This document shows positions 1 through 6,936 of a stretch of DNA of 20,617 nucleotides, one piece after another. This stretch comes from Bacillota bacterium (GTDB lineage: Bacteria; Bacillota; Clostridia; Oscillospirales; Oscillospiraceae). How positions within the stretch are numbered: position 1 is the stretch's first letter; every line of letters begins with the position of its first letter. Below the pieces are notes generated by a model that ran no database searches, was not told the DNA's origin, and saw nothing but the letters and a program-made list of their open reading frames with translations. The position numbers were made by a program, and so were the translations under genes. Where the stretch lies: assembly GCA_023406225.1 (NCBI GenBank), contig JAEXWS010000072.1, forward strand, positions 1 through 20,617. Direction: 5' to 3'.

Positions 1-1565
1 ACCTGGAAGTCCACGGCCGTCGTTTCGATCAGATCGTTGGTCATGGCGCCCTCGCCGGTGATGAGGGCGGCGGGATCGTAGCGGTGGACGATCTCCTCCA
101 GCTCCTTCAGCTGCTCCGCCACCTCGTCGGAGGCGGTGGCGTAGCTGGAGTTGATCATCATGAGCTGATAGCCGTCCTGCTTGAGCATCTCCTTCACCTC
201 GCTGGGGATGAAGAAGTCCGGGATGCCGGAACCCAGCATGGCGTGGTAGGACACCACGGAGGTAACGCCGTCCGTGTCCTTGATGGCGGCTTCCATGTCG
301 TTCATATCCGTGGCGGTGAGATCGTCCCGGAGGATGACGAAGTGGGACACCGCCATGTCAAAGTCCGCCTTCAGCTTTTCGTTGGCCACGATGGAGGGCA
401 GGTCCTGGGGCAGGGATTCGTCCAGCTTGTAGTACATCTCCGCGTGATCCTGGGCGTAGATGGCGGGCAGGAACAGCAGCAGAAACAGCGCCACGAAAAA
501 GCGGCGGCGGCGGATAATGCCCTGGTTCATCCTGTCGAAGCCGGGCATCAGGAATCTGTGCTTGTGCTTGTCGATCTGCTTGTCGAAGAGCAGAACCAGG
601 CTGGGCAGCACCAAAACCACGGTGACCACGCCCAGCACCACGCCCTTCGCCATCACAAGGCCGATGTCCCGCCCCAGCGTCAGCCGCATGAAGCACAGGG
701 CCAGAAAGCCCGCGATGGTGGTAAGGCTGGAGCCGGAGAGGGAGGTGAACGCCGCCACGATGGCGCTGGCCATGGCGTCCCGCTTGTCTGCATGGCGCGT
801 CCGCTCCTCCTCATACCGGCGGTAGAGGAAGATGGAGTAGTCCATGGTGACGCCCAGCTGGAGCACGGCGGCGATGGCCTTTGTGATGTAGGAGATCTGG
901 CCCAGGAAGATGTTGCTTCCGAAATTGTAGAGGACGGCCAGACCGATGCTGGCCAGAAAGACCAGGGGCAGGATGGTGGATTCCAGCGTCAGCAGCATGG
1001 CCGCCAGCGCCAGCAGCACCGCCAGCCCCACGAAGAGGGGCAGCTCCCGGTCCATCACGTCCCGGGTGTCCTTGATGACCACGGAGAACCCCGCCAGAAA
1101 GCACTTTTCGTTGCAGATGCCGCGGATGTCCTCAATGGCCTGCATGGTCTCGTCCGACGCGCCGGGATGGTCGTACTGGATGATCATCATGGTGGCGGAA
1201 CCGGAGTAGAACATCTCCCGGAAGTCGGCGGGGATCATGTCGGTGGGGAGCTGGATGCCCACCAGGTTGCTGACCCAGATGGCGTTGGACACGCCGGGCA
1301 CCTTCTTGATGGCCTGGATGAGGTCGTTGGAATACCCGGCGGGCATCCCGTCCACCACCAGCATGCTGGTGGCGGCCATGTGGAAGGGCTCCTCCAGAAG
1401 CTTTTCGCCCTGGGAGGACGCGGCGTCCTCCGGCAGGTAGGAGAGGATGTCGTAGTTGATGCGGGTGCCGACGTAGCCCAGGATGGAGGGGATCAGCAGC
1501 AGCACGGCGGCCATTGCCACAAGCTTCGGCCTGCGGGTCAGGGCGTGGGCGATTTTTTCGATCAT
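1..1565 (-). CDS. MMPL/RND-family membrane exporter, C-terminal part missing
   Basis: Integral membrane transporter of the MMPL (RND superfamily) type, likely a proton-driven exporter of lipids or hydrophobic compounds; the substrate cannot be read from sequence. The frame starts MIEKIAHALTRR and stays open to the window edge (521 codons seen; the family is usually 700 or more). Visible order: one N-terminal membrane helix (about aa 13-30), a large extracytoplasmic loop (about 31-165), then a helix bundle (about 166-345) with the family-typical segment GVTMDYSIFLYRRYEEE, a next helix (FFVALFLLLFLPAIYA) and the start of the second loop. The two-half plan is that of the family. The start is 10 bases after the stop of the upstream secreted protein, with a GAGGGGAG Shine-Dalgarno overlapping that stop, so the two are co-transcribed and probably co-translated. 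The divergent TetR gene is the likely regulator. Confidence 0.9.
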   Translation of the reverse strand, partial: MIEKIAHALTRRPKLVAMAAVLLLIPSILGYVGTRINYDILSYLPEDAASSQGEKLLEEPFHMAATSMLVVDGMPAGYSNDLIQAIKKVPGVSNAIWVSNLVGIQLPTDMIPADFREMFYSGSATMMIIQYDHPGASDETMQAIEDIRGICNEKCFLAGFSVVIKDTRDVMDRELPLFVGLAVLLALAAMLLTLESTILPLVFLASIGLAVLYNFGSNIFLGQISYITKAIAAVLQLGVTMDYSIFLYRRYEEERTRHADKRDAMASAIVAAFTSLSGSSLTTIAGFLALCFMRLTLGRDIGLVMAKGVVLGVVTVVLVLPSLVLLFDKQIDKHKHRFLMPGFDRMNQGIIRRRRFFVALFLLLFLPAIYAQDHAEMYYKLDESLPQDLPSIVANEKLKADFDMAVSHFVILRDDLTATDMNDMEAAIKDTDGVTSVVSYHAMLGSGIPDFFIPSEVKEMLKQDGYQLMMINSSYATASDEVAEQLKELEEIVHRYDPAALITGEGAMTNDLIETTAVDFQ

Positions 1566-1575
1566 AGCGCTCCCC

Positions 1576-4161
1576 TCACTTGCTGAAGATGCCGGTAATG
1601 GCGTGCCAGAAGTCCGCGAACATCTGCCCCACCCGGCTCCAGAAGGTGCCCTTGTCCGCGGCGGCCTTGCCCGTCTCCTCCGTCTCAGGCTCCTCCGCCT
1701 TGATCTCCTGGGTGCGGATGAGGACCTGGACGCTCTGGGGCGAGGGATTGCGGCCATCGGTGAGGGAGATGGGCGAGGCGCCGGCGTCCATGTTCAAAAG
1801 GTTGTTCACGTCTCCGGTGTACTCGTTCCAGGTGTCCTCGATGATCTCGCTGATGCTGCGCTTGGCGTCCTTCACGTCCTGGGTGGTGGAGAGGCTCCGG
1901 GCCGTCTCCCGCAGGGCGGCGGAAAGCCCCTCCAGCGTCTTTTTGCTCCCGCTGTCCAGCTGGGCGCCGCTGGTTTTCAGCAGACTTTCAAAGGAGTCGA
2001 AGAACGCGCCCGTGTCCCGCACGGTGCCCGCGGCGGAGACGGAGAGATCCTTTACCGTTTTCAAAGCCTCCTGGGCCTCCGGCTCGTATTCGTCCAGCAG
2101 ACCGTAGAGGTCCTCCACGCTGTCCAGGATCTTTTGGCCCTTGTACGCCGAGCTGCGGGCGATGTCGCCCAGATCGTCCAGATCGTCCAGAAGGTCGTCC
2201 AGATCGTCCAGGTCGCCGCACAGCTCCGCCAGCCGCCCCGTCAGGGAGGCGGTGGGGGCGGCGAGCTTTTTCACGGCGGCGTTGACCTTTTTCGCGGTCT
2301 GGTTGAAGCCGTTCAAAAGCTGCCCGAGGGTGTTGTAATGGGACACCAGAAATTCCAGCCCCTCCGGGTCCGCCTCATAGGCCCCCGCCAGCTTGGCGAG
2401 GCTCTCGGCCTGGGCCCGGGCGGCCTTGCCCTGGGGCGTGCTCAGAAATTCCTCCACGGTGGGCGGCTGGGGCTCCTCCCCCCCGTCCCCCGCGTCCCAG
2501 AGGACCCGGCGGGCCTGCATGGCCACGGCGCGCTCCGAGATGGTTTCGGCGGAGGCGTTTTCGCCGGGAGCGGCGTTCTCCTCTCCGCCGCCGGAGGGTT
2601 GGGTCTCAGGCGCCGGCTCATCATTCCCGGAGGCGGGAGGCTCGGTTTGGGACGGCTCTTCACCGCCGGGAAGAGGGCTCTCCGGCTCCTCCGGAGGGGG
2701 GGCGGAGGGAGACGTTTCCTCCGTATCGTCCCCGGCGGGCGGGGCCTCCGTCCCGCTTCCGGCAGGCGGGGTCTCCGTCCCGCCGCCCTGGGAAAAGCCC
2801 GGCGCCGCCAGATACGCCTGATATGCCTTTTGAATGACGGCGTTCGCCACATAGGCTGGGAAATCGTCGCCGGTATAGCCGCTGTACAGCCCCTTCACCG
2901 TTTTCAACCCGGCGCTCAGTTCCGCCTGGCTCAAATCCCCGAAGGGGGAATCCACCGTGGGGATCACGTCGGAGGATAGGTATTTCAGGGCGCTTTGCAG
3001 GTCCTTCAAATCGCTCTTCATCCGCGCCAGATCGTCCACCAGGGTCTGGGCGCTCCGCCCGTCGTCCTGAAGGTCCTCCAGGACGTCCTCCAGGTCCTTG
3101 AGCTGGCCGCGCAGGGAGGTGACCTGCTCCGTCAGGGCTTTCAGGACCTCCTTCGTGTCCGTCAGGGCCTTGCTGGCGGTATCCATCTGCCCGCTCACCG
3201 GCTCCAGCACATCGGCGATGGTGTCCAGATCGGCCCGGAGCGCGTCCGCGTCCGCGTAGACCCGGCCCTTTCCGGCGGAGATGGTGCCCCGGGCCCGGTT
3301 CAGTTCGTCCAGGCCGTTGGCGGTGGCGTACAGGCTGCCGCTGACGTTCCCGAAGGCGTCCAGCAGGGTGTCCAGGCTGTCGGAGAGCTTGTTGTAGTCC
3401 TCCTCCAAATCGTCCTTGCGCTGGCTGAGCTTGGAGATCTCCTCCAGTTGGGAGAGAGTGGCGGGGACCATCAGGAAGGTCATGCCGCCGAAGGAGAAGT
3501 CCTCCGCCCCCACCCGGATGACGAAGTGCTGCTCCTCCCCGGGCAGGGCCAGAAACAGCACCGCCCGCAGGTTGCCGATGAGCTGCACCTGGGCGCCGGG
3601 GGCCTCCAGGGACAAAATGTCGTCCTGATTAAAAAGGGCCATGGCCTCCAGGGTGTAGTTGTACCGGGCGTACTGGCTGGCGCTTTCGTTGGGGACGGCG
3701 TCCACGGCGATCTCCACCACGCCGGTCTTTCCCGCCAGGTCCTCGGCCCTGGCGGGCACGCCGTTGAGGGTGTAATGCAGGGACAGCGTCCAGGGCAGGG
3801 CCTCGAAGGGCCGGGTGGTCTTGCCCTCGAAATAGAAGTGGGCCGGAACGTCCGTCCCGTCGAAGCGGAAGGCGGCGGAGCCGTCCTTCACCGTGGGGAG
3901 GGTGCCGTCGGTCAGGTTCACCACCTCGTCGTAATCGCCGTAGTCCGTCAGGGACCGCGCGCCGTTCAGGGCGTAGCTTTTCACCACGCTGCCCTCCGTC
4001 AGGTTTCCGTAGTAGTCCAGCGTTGCATAGTACGCCTCGTCGCAGACGGGGGCCACGCCGTCGCCGATGGGCGCCGCCGCCAGGGCCGGCAGGGCGGCGG
4101 TCAGCGCCGCCGCCAGGACCAGCGCCAGACTGCGGCGGAAAACACGGGTGTCGGGTCTCAT
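1576..4161 (-). CDS. Secreted coiled-coil partner protein of the MMPL exporter
   Basis: Secreted 861-residue protein of unknown biochemical function, first gene of the operon with the MMPL exporter. The start at 4161 (MRPDTRVFRRS) is chosen because a GGAGGAG ribosome binding site lies just upstream and a signal peptide follows (about aa 1-30, ending ALPALAAA); the frame is open further upstream but that is not signal-like. Then come a beta-rich globular region (about 31-255), a long coiled coil (about 256-400), a Pro/Glu/Gly-rich linker (about 458-540), a second helical region containing an Asp-Asp-Leu repeat tract (about 648-665), and a short aromatic/hydrophobic tail ending IFSK. No clear transmembrane anchor is seen. 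The coiled-coil architecture beside an MMPL gene recalls YhgE/Pip-type proteins, but that is similarity of layout only. A plausible role is an extracytoplasmic adaptor for the exporter. Heptad-like acidic repeats and the linker look prone to length change. Confidence 0.85.
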   Translation of the reverse strand: MRPDTRVFRRSLALVLAAALTAALPALAAAPIGDGVAPVCDEAYYATLDYYGNLTEGSVVKSYALNGARSLTDYGDYDEVVNLTDGTLPTVKDGSAAFRFDGTDVPAHFYFEGKTTRPFEALPWTLSLHYTLNGVPARAEDLAGKTGVVEIAVDAVPNESASQYARYNYTLEAMALFNQDDILSLEAPGAQVQLIGNLRAVLFLALPGEEQHFVIRVGAEDFSFGGMTFLMVPATLSQLEEISKLSQRKDDLEEDYNKLSDSLDTLLDAFGNVSGSLYATANGLDELNRARGTISAGKGRVYADADALRADLDTIADVLEPVSGQMDTASKALTDTKEVLKALTEQVTSLRGQLKDLEDVLEDLQDDGRSAQTLVDDLARMKSDLKDLQSALKYLSSDVIPTVDSPFGDLSQAELSAGLKTVKGLYSGYTGDDFPAYVANAVIQKAYQAYLAAPGFSQGGGTETPPAGSGTEAPPAGDDTEETSPSAPPPEEPESPLPGGEEPSQTEPPASGNDEPAPETQPSGGGEENAAPGENASAETISERAVAMQARRVLWDAGDGGEEPQPPTVEEFLSTPQGKAARAQAESLAKLAGAYEADPEGLEFLVSHYNTLGQLLNGFNQTAKKVNAAVKKLAAPTASLTGRLAELCGDLDDLDDLLDDLDDLGDIARSSAYKGQKILDSVEDLYGLLDEYEPEAQEALKTVKDLSVSAAGTVRDTGAFFDSFESLLKTSGAQLDSGSKKTLEGLSAALRETARSLSTTQDVKDAKRSISEIIEDTWNEYTGDVNNLLNMDAGASPISLTDGRNPSPQSVQVLIRTQEIKAEEPETEETGKAAADKGTFWSRVGQMFADFWHAITGIFSK
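2170..2217 (-). repeat. Short tandem repeat coding for Asp-Asp-Leu units
   Basis: The 9-bp unit CAGATCGTC (plus-strand reading) occurs at 2170, 2179 and 2200, with variant units CAGAAGGTCGTC and CAGGTCGCC between and after. On the coding minus strand this gives DLDDL-type repeats in a helical stretch of the secreted protein. Units are multiples of three, so copy-number change would keep frame. Confidence 0.8.
2738..2783 (-). repeat. 27-bp period repeat in the Pro/Thr-rich linker
   Basis: Two near-identical 19-bp cores (2738-2756 and 2765-2783, one base different) are spaced 27 bp apart, which is nine codons. They encode successive GxGTExPPA units in the proline-rich linker of the secreted protein. 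This is consistent with linker growth by in-frame duplication. Confidence 0.7.
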
Positions 4162-4181
4162 AAAAAAACTCCTCCCATTAA

Positions 4182-4211
4182 TGAACAAGTGTTTAATAAT
4201 AAAAACATGTT
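4182..4211. promoter_or_regulatory. Candidate TetR operator pair
   Basis: Two near or perfect palindromes, AACAAGTGTT (4184-4193, imperfectly extendable to 4182-4195) and AACATGTT (4204-4211), share AACA/TGTT half sites. The second touches the -35 of the TetR promoter, and both lie in the early transcribed region of the opposite operon. Placement suits repression of both directions, but binding is inferred only. Confidence 0.45.
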
Positions 4212-4238
4212 GATTTATTTTACGAGGCAGATTATAAT
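4210..4238 (+). promoter_or_regulatory. Sigma-A-type promoter of the TetR gene, overlapping the opposite promoter
   Basis: On the plus strand TTGATT (4210-4215), a 17-base spacer and TATAAT (4233-4238) face the TetR gene. Its -10 shares the palindrome ATTATAAT (4231-4238) with the opposite promoter, so the two cannot be occupied by polymerase at the same time. Confidence 0.7.
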
Positions 4239-4259
4239 GCGTACAGATGGATTTTGCAA
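4231..4259 (-). promoter_or_regulatory. Sigma-A-type promoter of the secreted protein/MMPL operon
   Basis: On the minus strand TTGCAA (4259-4254), a 17-base spacer and a perfect TATAAT (4236-4231) precede the secreted-protein start by about 65 bases from the expected transcription start. The perfect -10 and ideal spacing support it; the -35 matches 4 of 6. Confidence 0.75.
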
Positions 4260-4332
4260 TGGACAAATCGGCGCATGTGTCTGGATTTTGAAGGTGGGGA
4301 CGGCGGAAGCCCGTCCCAAAGGAGGAGAAGGC

Positions 4333-4917
4333 ATGGAACGACATGGGGACGACCGGCGGAGCCGGCGGTCCCGGCGGCTGCTGAAGCAGGGGCTGCTGGA
4401 GCTGATGCGGGAAAAGCGGTTCCGGGATATCTCCGTCCGGGACGTGACGGAGCGGATGGACCTGAACCGGGGCACCTTTTACCTGCATTACCCGGACACC
4501 ACGGCCCTGCTGCAAAGCGTGGAGACGGACATGCTGGAGGGGGCCCAGGCCCTCATCGACGCCCACCTGGCGGAGTCGGTGGCGGGCGGGACGCTGCGGC
4601 CGGTGTTCGAGCCGGTCCTGGACTACGTGCTGGCCAACCGGGACGTGTGCGTCGCCCTGATGGGCGAGAACACCGCCGGAAACTTCACGGAGCGGCTCCA
4701 CCAGCTCATCTGCCGCAACGGCGTCCCCATCGCGGAGGCGCGGTTTTGCTCCGCCACCCGGGAGCAGCTGGACTATCTGCTAAGCTTCGTCACCTACGGG
4801 CTGATCGGACTGATGAAGGAGTGGTTCGATCAGGACATGCATCTGCCCAAGGCGGAGCTGATCGCATCGGCGGACCGCCTGGTAGACGGCGCGGCGGAAC
4901 GGCTTTTGAACGGGTGA
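4333..4917 (+). CDS. TetR/AcrR-family transcriptional regulator
   Basis: A 194-residue TetR-type DNA-binding repressor. The N-terminal helix-turn-helix is clear (about aa 10-55: LLKQGLLELMREKRFRDIS, then VRDVTERMDLNRGTFYLHYPD). The rest is an all-helical ligand-binding and dimer domain resembling the TetR C-terminal domain common in Firmicutes. The start at 4333 is picked over the longer open frame because AAAGGAGGAGAAGGC sits directly before it and the TetR fold begins there. It is divergent from the secreted protein/MMPL operon across a 171-bp gap with overlapping promoters and operator-like palindromes, so it most likely controls that operon and itself. The inducer is unknown. A small hairpin (stem GGGACGG/CCGTCCC, 4297-4317) lies just before the ribosome binding site. 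Confidence 0.92.
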   Translation: MERHGDDRRSRRSRRLLKQGLLELMREKRFRDISVRDVTERMDLNRGTFYLHYPDTTALLQSVETDMLEGAQALIDAHLAESVAGGTLRPVFEPVLDYVLANRDVCVALMGENTAGNFTERLHQLICRNGVPIAEARFCSATREQLDYLLSFVTYGLIGLMKEWFDQDMHLPKAELIASADRLVDGAAERLLNG

Positions 4918-4956
4918 GCAGGCGCTTCCCGCCCCACAGGGCGTGTTCTGCGCAAG

Positions 4957-5010
4957 AAAAAGCCTGGGCCGGACGGGATCTCCCGTCCGGCCCAGGCTTT
5001 TTTCTTTTTT
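4957..5010. terminator. Strong bidirectional intrinsic terminator
   Basis: Sixteen-base-pair GC stem (GCCTGGGCCGGACGGG with its complement, 4962-4977 and 4982-4997, loop ATCT) flanked by an A-run on the left and a T-run on the right. It can end the TetR transcript going right and the sigma-54 activator transcript going left. Confidence 0.93.
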
Positions 5011-5030
5011 ACGGCAAAACGGCCCGCGTC

Positions 5031-6518
5031 TCAGACGGAGGCGCCGCCCCGGTCCCCGGAAGAGGCCCGGTCCCCGTATTTTGCATTCAGGTGATTCCTG
5101 TGGCGCAGAAACGTGGTGGGCGGTATTTTTAACTGCTGCGCGGCCTTCCGCACGCTTCCGTATTTATCATAGTACAGATTCAAATACTGCCGCTCCGTCT
5201 GCTCCAAAAGCTCGTCCAGACCCTGGTCGCTCAAATCGCACGGCAAAAGTCCGCCCTGCTCCCGGCACTGGATCGGCAGGTATTCGGGGAGGATCGTGTC
5301 ATTGTCGCACATGATGACCGCTTGTTCGATGGTGTTTTTCAACTGGCGGACGTTCCCGATCCAATCGCAGTTCAGAAGTGCAAAGCAGGCGGTGGGGGAG
5401 AGGCGCTTCCTGAGATGGTATTTGGAATTATAGTGTTCCAGAAAATGCTGCGCCAGCGGGATGATGTCGTTTTTCCGCTCCCGCAGGGGAGGGATCCGGA
5501 TGGTGACCACATTGAGCCGGTAAAAGAGGTCCTCCCGGAATTTTTTCTCCCGCACCATCTCCTCCAGATCGCAGTTTGTGGCGGCGATGATCCGCACATC
5601 GATCAAAATGGGCTTGGTCCCGCCGACCCGGGTGATCGTATGGTTTTGCAGCACATGGAGGAGCTTCGTCTGCATGTTTAAGGAGAGTTCGCCGATCTCA
5701 TCCAGAAACAGCGTGCCGTGCTCCGCCACCTCCAAAAGGCCCAGCCTCGTTTTGGTGCCGCTGCCGGTAAACGCATACCCCTCGTGGCCAAACAGCTCGC
5801 TTTCAAAAAGGGACTCTGCGATCGCGCCGCAGTTGATGGTGACGAATTTCTGTCCGGCACGGTTGCTGTTCTGGTGAATAAACCGTGCGGTCTCGTCCTT
5901 TCCAACGCCTGTCTCGCCCAGGATCAGCGCCGTGGAGTCCACCTTTGCGATCCGGTTGGCCAGCGCCAGCACCTTCAGCATGGCGCCGTCTTCCGCGATC
6001 ATCTCCCCGCTGCTGGAAAGCTGGGATTTGAGCGTGCCCAGCTCGGAGAGATACCGGTCGTTGAGGGTCTTGACCTTATCCAGTTCCGATTGAAGGTTGC
6101 TGATCTCATCCAGGTCCCGGTCGTTGCAGATAAAATACTCGATCTCGCCGTTCCGGTTCTGCACCGGGCTGCAGGACACATGGGCGCTCCGCCCCGTGCG
6201 GTAAAAGGTCTGCACGATGGTATGGGGCTTCCCCGTCTGAGCCACGATGGCGCCGCAGGATTCGGAAATCAGGTGTTTTTCCACCAGCTCCGCAACAGGG
6301 ACTCCCACCAGTTCCTCGCGCTTGATGCCGGTCAATATCTCGTACGCGCGGTTGACCCGGAGCGTCACCAGGTTCTTGTCCGAGATCTGGATGGCGTCGG
6401 TGGAGTTTTCCACCAGAGCGTCCAGCATTTTGAGGGTCTCCTCCGCCTCCCGAAGCCGTTGGCGCAGTTCCAGGATCACCTCGCCGTCGGATTTCATATA
6501 TCCCTGCACCTGATCCAT
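5031..6518 (-). CDS. PAS-AAA+-HTH sigma-54-dependent activator
   Basis: A 495-residue bacterial enhancer-binding protein that uses ATP to open sigma-54 promoters. Visible parts: N-terminal coil, PAS sensor domain (about aa 30-140), linker coil (about 141-168), AAA+ domain (about 172-400) and a Fis/TyrR-like HTH (about 454-476, SVRKAAQQLKIPPTTFLRH). AAA+ motifs: Walker A GETGVGKD (201-208), Walker B LFLDE (270-274), arginine-finger region FREDLFYRLN and the sensor II-type GNVRQLKN. The sigma-54 contact loop, normally GAFTGA, reads YAFTGS (249-254 approximately), an uncommon variant keeping Phe-Thr. The start has a GAGGAGG site about ten bases upstream. It is divergent from the CoA-transferase/TRAP cluster, whose leader carries a -24/-12 promoter and a paired inverted repeat, so this cluster is the likely target. 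The PAS domain suggests direct binding of a small ligand, identity unknown. Confidence 0.93.
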   Translation of the reverse strand: MDQVQGYMKSDGEVILELRQRLREAEETLKMLDALVENSTDAIQISDKNLVTLRVNRAYEILTGIKREELVGVPVAELVEKHLISESCGAIVAQTGKPHTIVQTFYRTGRSAHVSCSPVQNRNGEIEYFICNDRDLDEISNLQSELDKVKTLNDRYLSELGTLKSQLSSSGEMIAEDGAMLKVLALANRIAKVDSTALILGETGVGKDETARFIHQNSNRAGQKFVTINCGAIAESLFESELFGHEGYAFTGSGTKTRLGLLEVAEHGTLFLDEIGELSLNMQTKLLHVLQNHTITRVGGTKPILIDVRIIAATNCDLEEMVREKKFREDLFYRLNVVTIRIPPLRERKNDIIPLAQHFLEHYNSKYHLRKRLSPTACFALLNCDWIGNVRQLKNTIEQAVIMCDNDTILPEYLPIQCREQGGLLPCDLSDQGLDELLEQTERQYLNLYYDKYGSVRKAAQQLKIPPTTFLRHRNHLNAKYGDRASSGDRGGASV

Positions 6519-6556
6519 TTTTGGAACGCCTCCTCACCATATTTTTAACTCGTGTT

Positions 6557-6576
6557 TTGGCATAATTGCCAATTAT
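6557..6576. promoter_or_regulatory. Overlapping palindromes in the activator leader
   Basis: TTGGCA-TAAT-TGCCAA (6557-6572) overlaps the perfect odd palindrome ATAATTG-C-CAATTAT (6562-6576). They lie in the untranslated leader of the activator gene. The TTGGC/GCCAA ends resemble the outer ends of the paired repeat at 6663-6705, so an autoregulatory or second-regulator site is possible. Confidence 0.4.
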
Positions 6577-6631
6577 CTGTGGACAATTGTGTAAAAATGG
6601 ACAAAACAAACCTCGCTTTTTGCTAAAAAAT

Positions 6632-6660
6632 ATTGTAACATGATAAAAAGTGACGCGCAA
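6632..6660 (-). promoter_or_regulatory. Possible sigma-A promoter of the activator gene
   Basis: On the minus strand TTGCGC (6660-6655), 17 bases, TACAAT (6637-6632). The -10 matches 5 of 6 and the -35 only 3 of 6. It lies directly beside the left arm of the paired repeat at 6663, so activator binding could influence its own promoter. The leader would be about 105 bases long. Confidence 0.4.
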
Positions 6661-6662
6661 GT

Positions 6663-6705
6663 GCCAAATTTGGAACAGTAGTTTTAAAATCGTTCCAAAT
6701 TTGGC
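6663..6705. promoter_or_regulatory. Paired inverted-repeat enhancer (candidate upstream activating sequence)
   Basis: Two 14-bp arms, GCCAAATTTGGAAC (6663-6676) and GTTCCAAATTTGGC (6692-6705), are perfect reverse complements. Each contains its own palindrome CCAAATTTGG. The palindrome centres are 31 bp apart, close to three helical turns, which would put two dimers on one face of the DNA. The sites lie about 170-210 bp before the -12 element, a typical enhancer distance for sigma-54 activators. Binding by the adjacent activator is inference. Confidence 0.75.
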
Positions 6706-6858
6706 GCAGTTTTTTGATTCGCCGGGCTTGTTCATTTCATCTCAAAAACACATAAAATGTTTCTTGATTTCTGTATTTTCATCCAAATGCGCCGGTCTGC
6801 GCCGAAAAACCTCTGCTTTTCCGATTTTCGTCCGGGAAAAATATCGGCTGTATTTTCC

Positions 6859-6874
6859 TGGCATCGGAATTGCT
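6859..6874 (+). promoter_or_regulatory. Sigma-54 (-24/-12) promoter of the CoA-transferase/TRAP cluster
   Basis: TGGCAT-N5-TTGCT, with the invariant GG (6860-6861) and GC (6872-6873) separated by exactly 10 bases. This fits the RpoN consensus TGGCAC-N5-TTGCW except for one base. Expected start of transcription is near 6885, giving a leader of about 50 bases before the CoA-transferase. The neighbouring sigma-54 activator gene and the upstream paired repeat agree with it. Confidence 0.88.
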
Positions 6875-6936
6875 ATTCTTTAAGCAGCACACCGAATCCG
6901 GCGTGAATCGCTTTTGACATCTGAGGAGGTTTATTT

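Noticed and set aside
84..2979. Long plus-strand open frames opposite the MMPL and secreted-protein genes
   Set aside because: Their translations are His/Gly/Gln/Val-rich with no domain and mirror the codon pattern of the real minus-strand genes; high GC keeps antisense frames open.
4162..4701. Upstream extension of the secreted-protein frame to 1041 aa
   Set aside because: It crosses the promoter region and the TetR gene; the start at 4161 is followed by a proper signal peptide and preceded by GGAGGAG.
6706..6858. Possible sigma-A promoter (TTGTTC-N19-TAAAAT) ahead of the CoA-transferase
   Set aside because: Spacer too long and -35 weak; the sigma-54 element nearby is much better supported.
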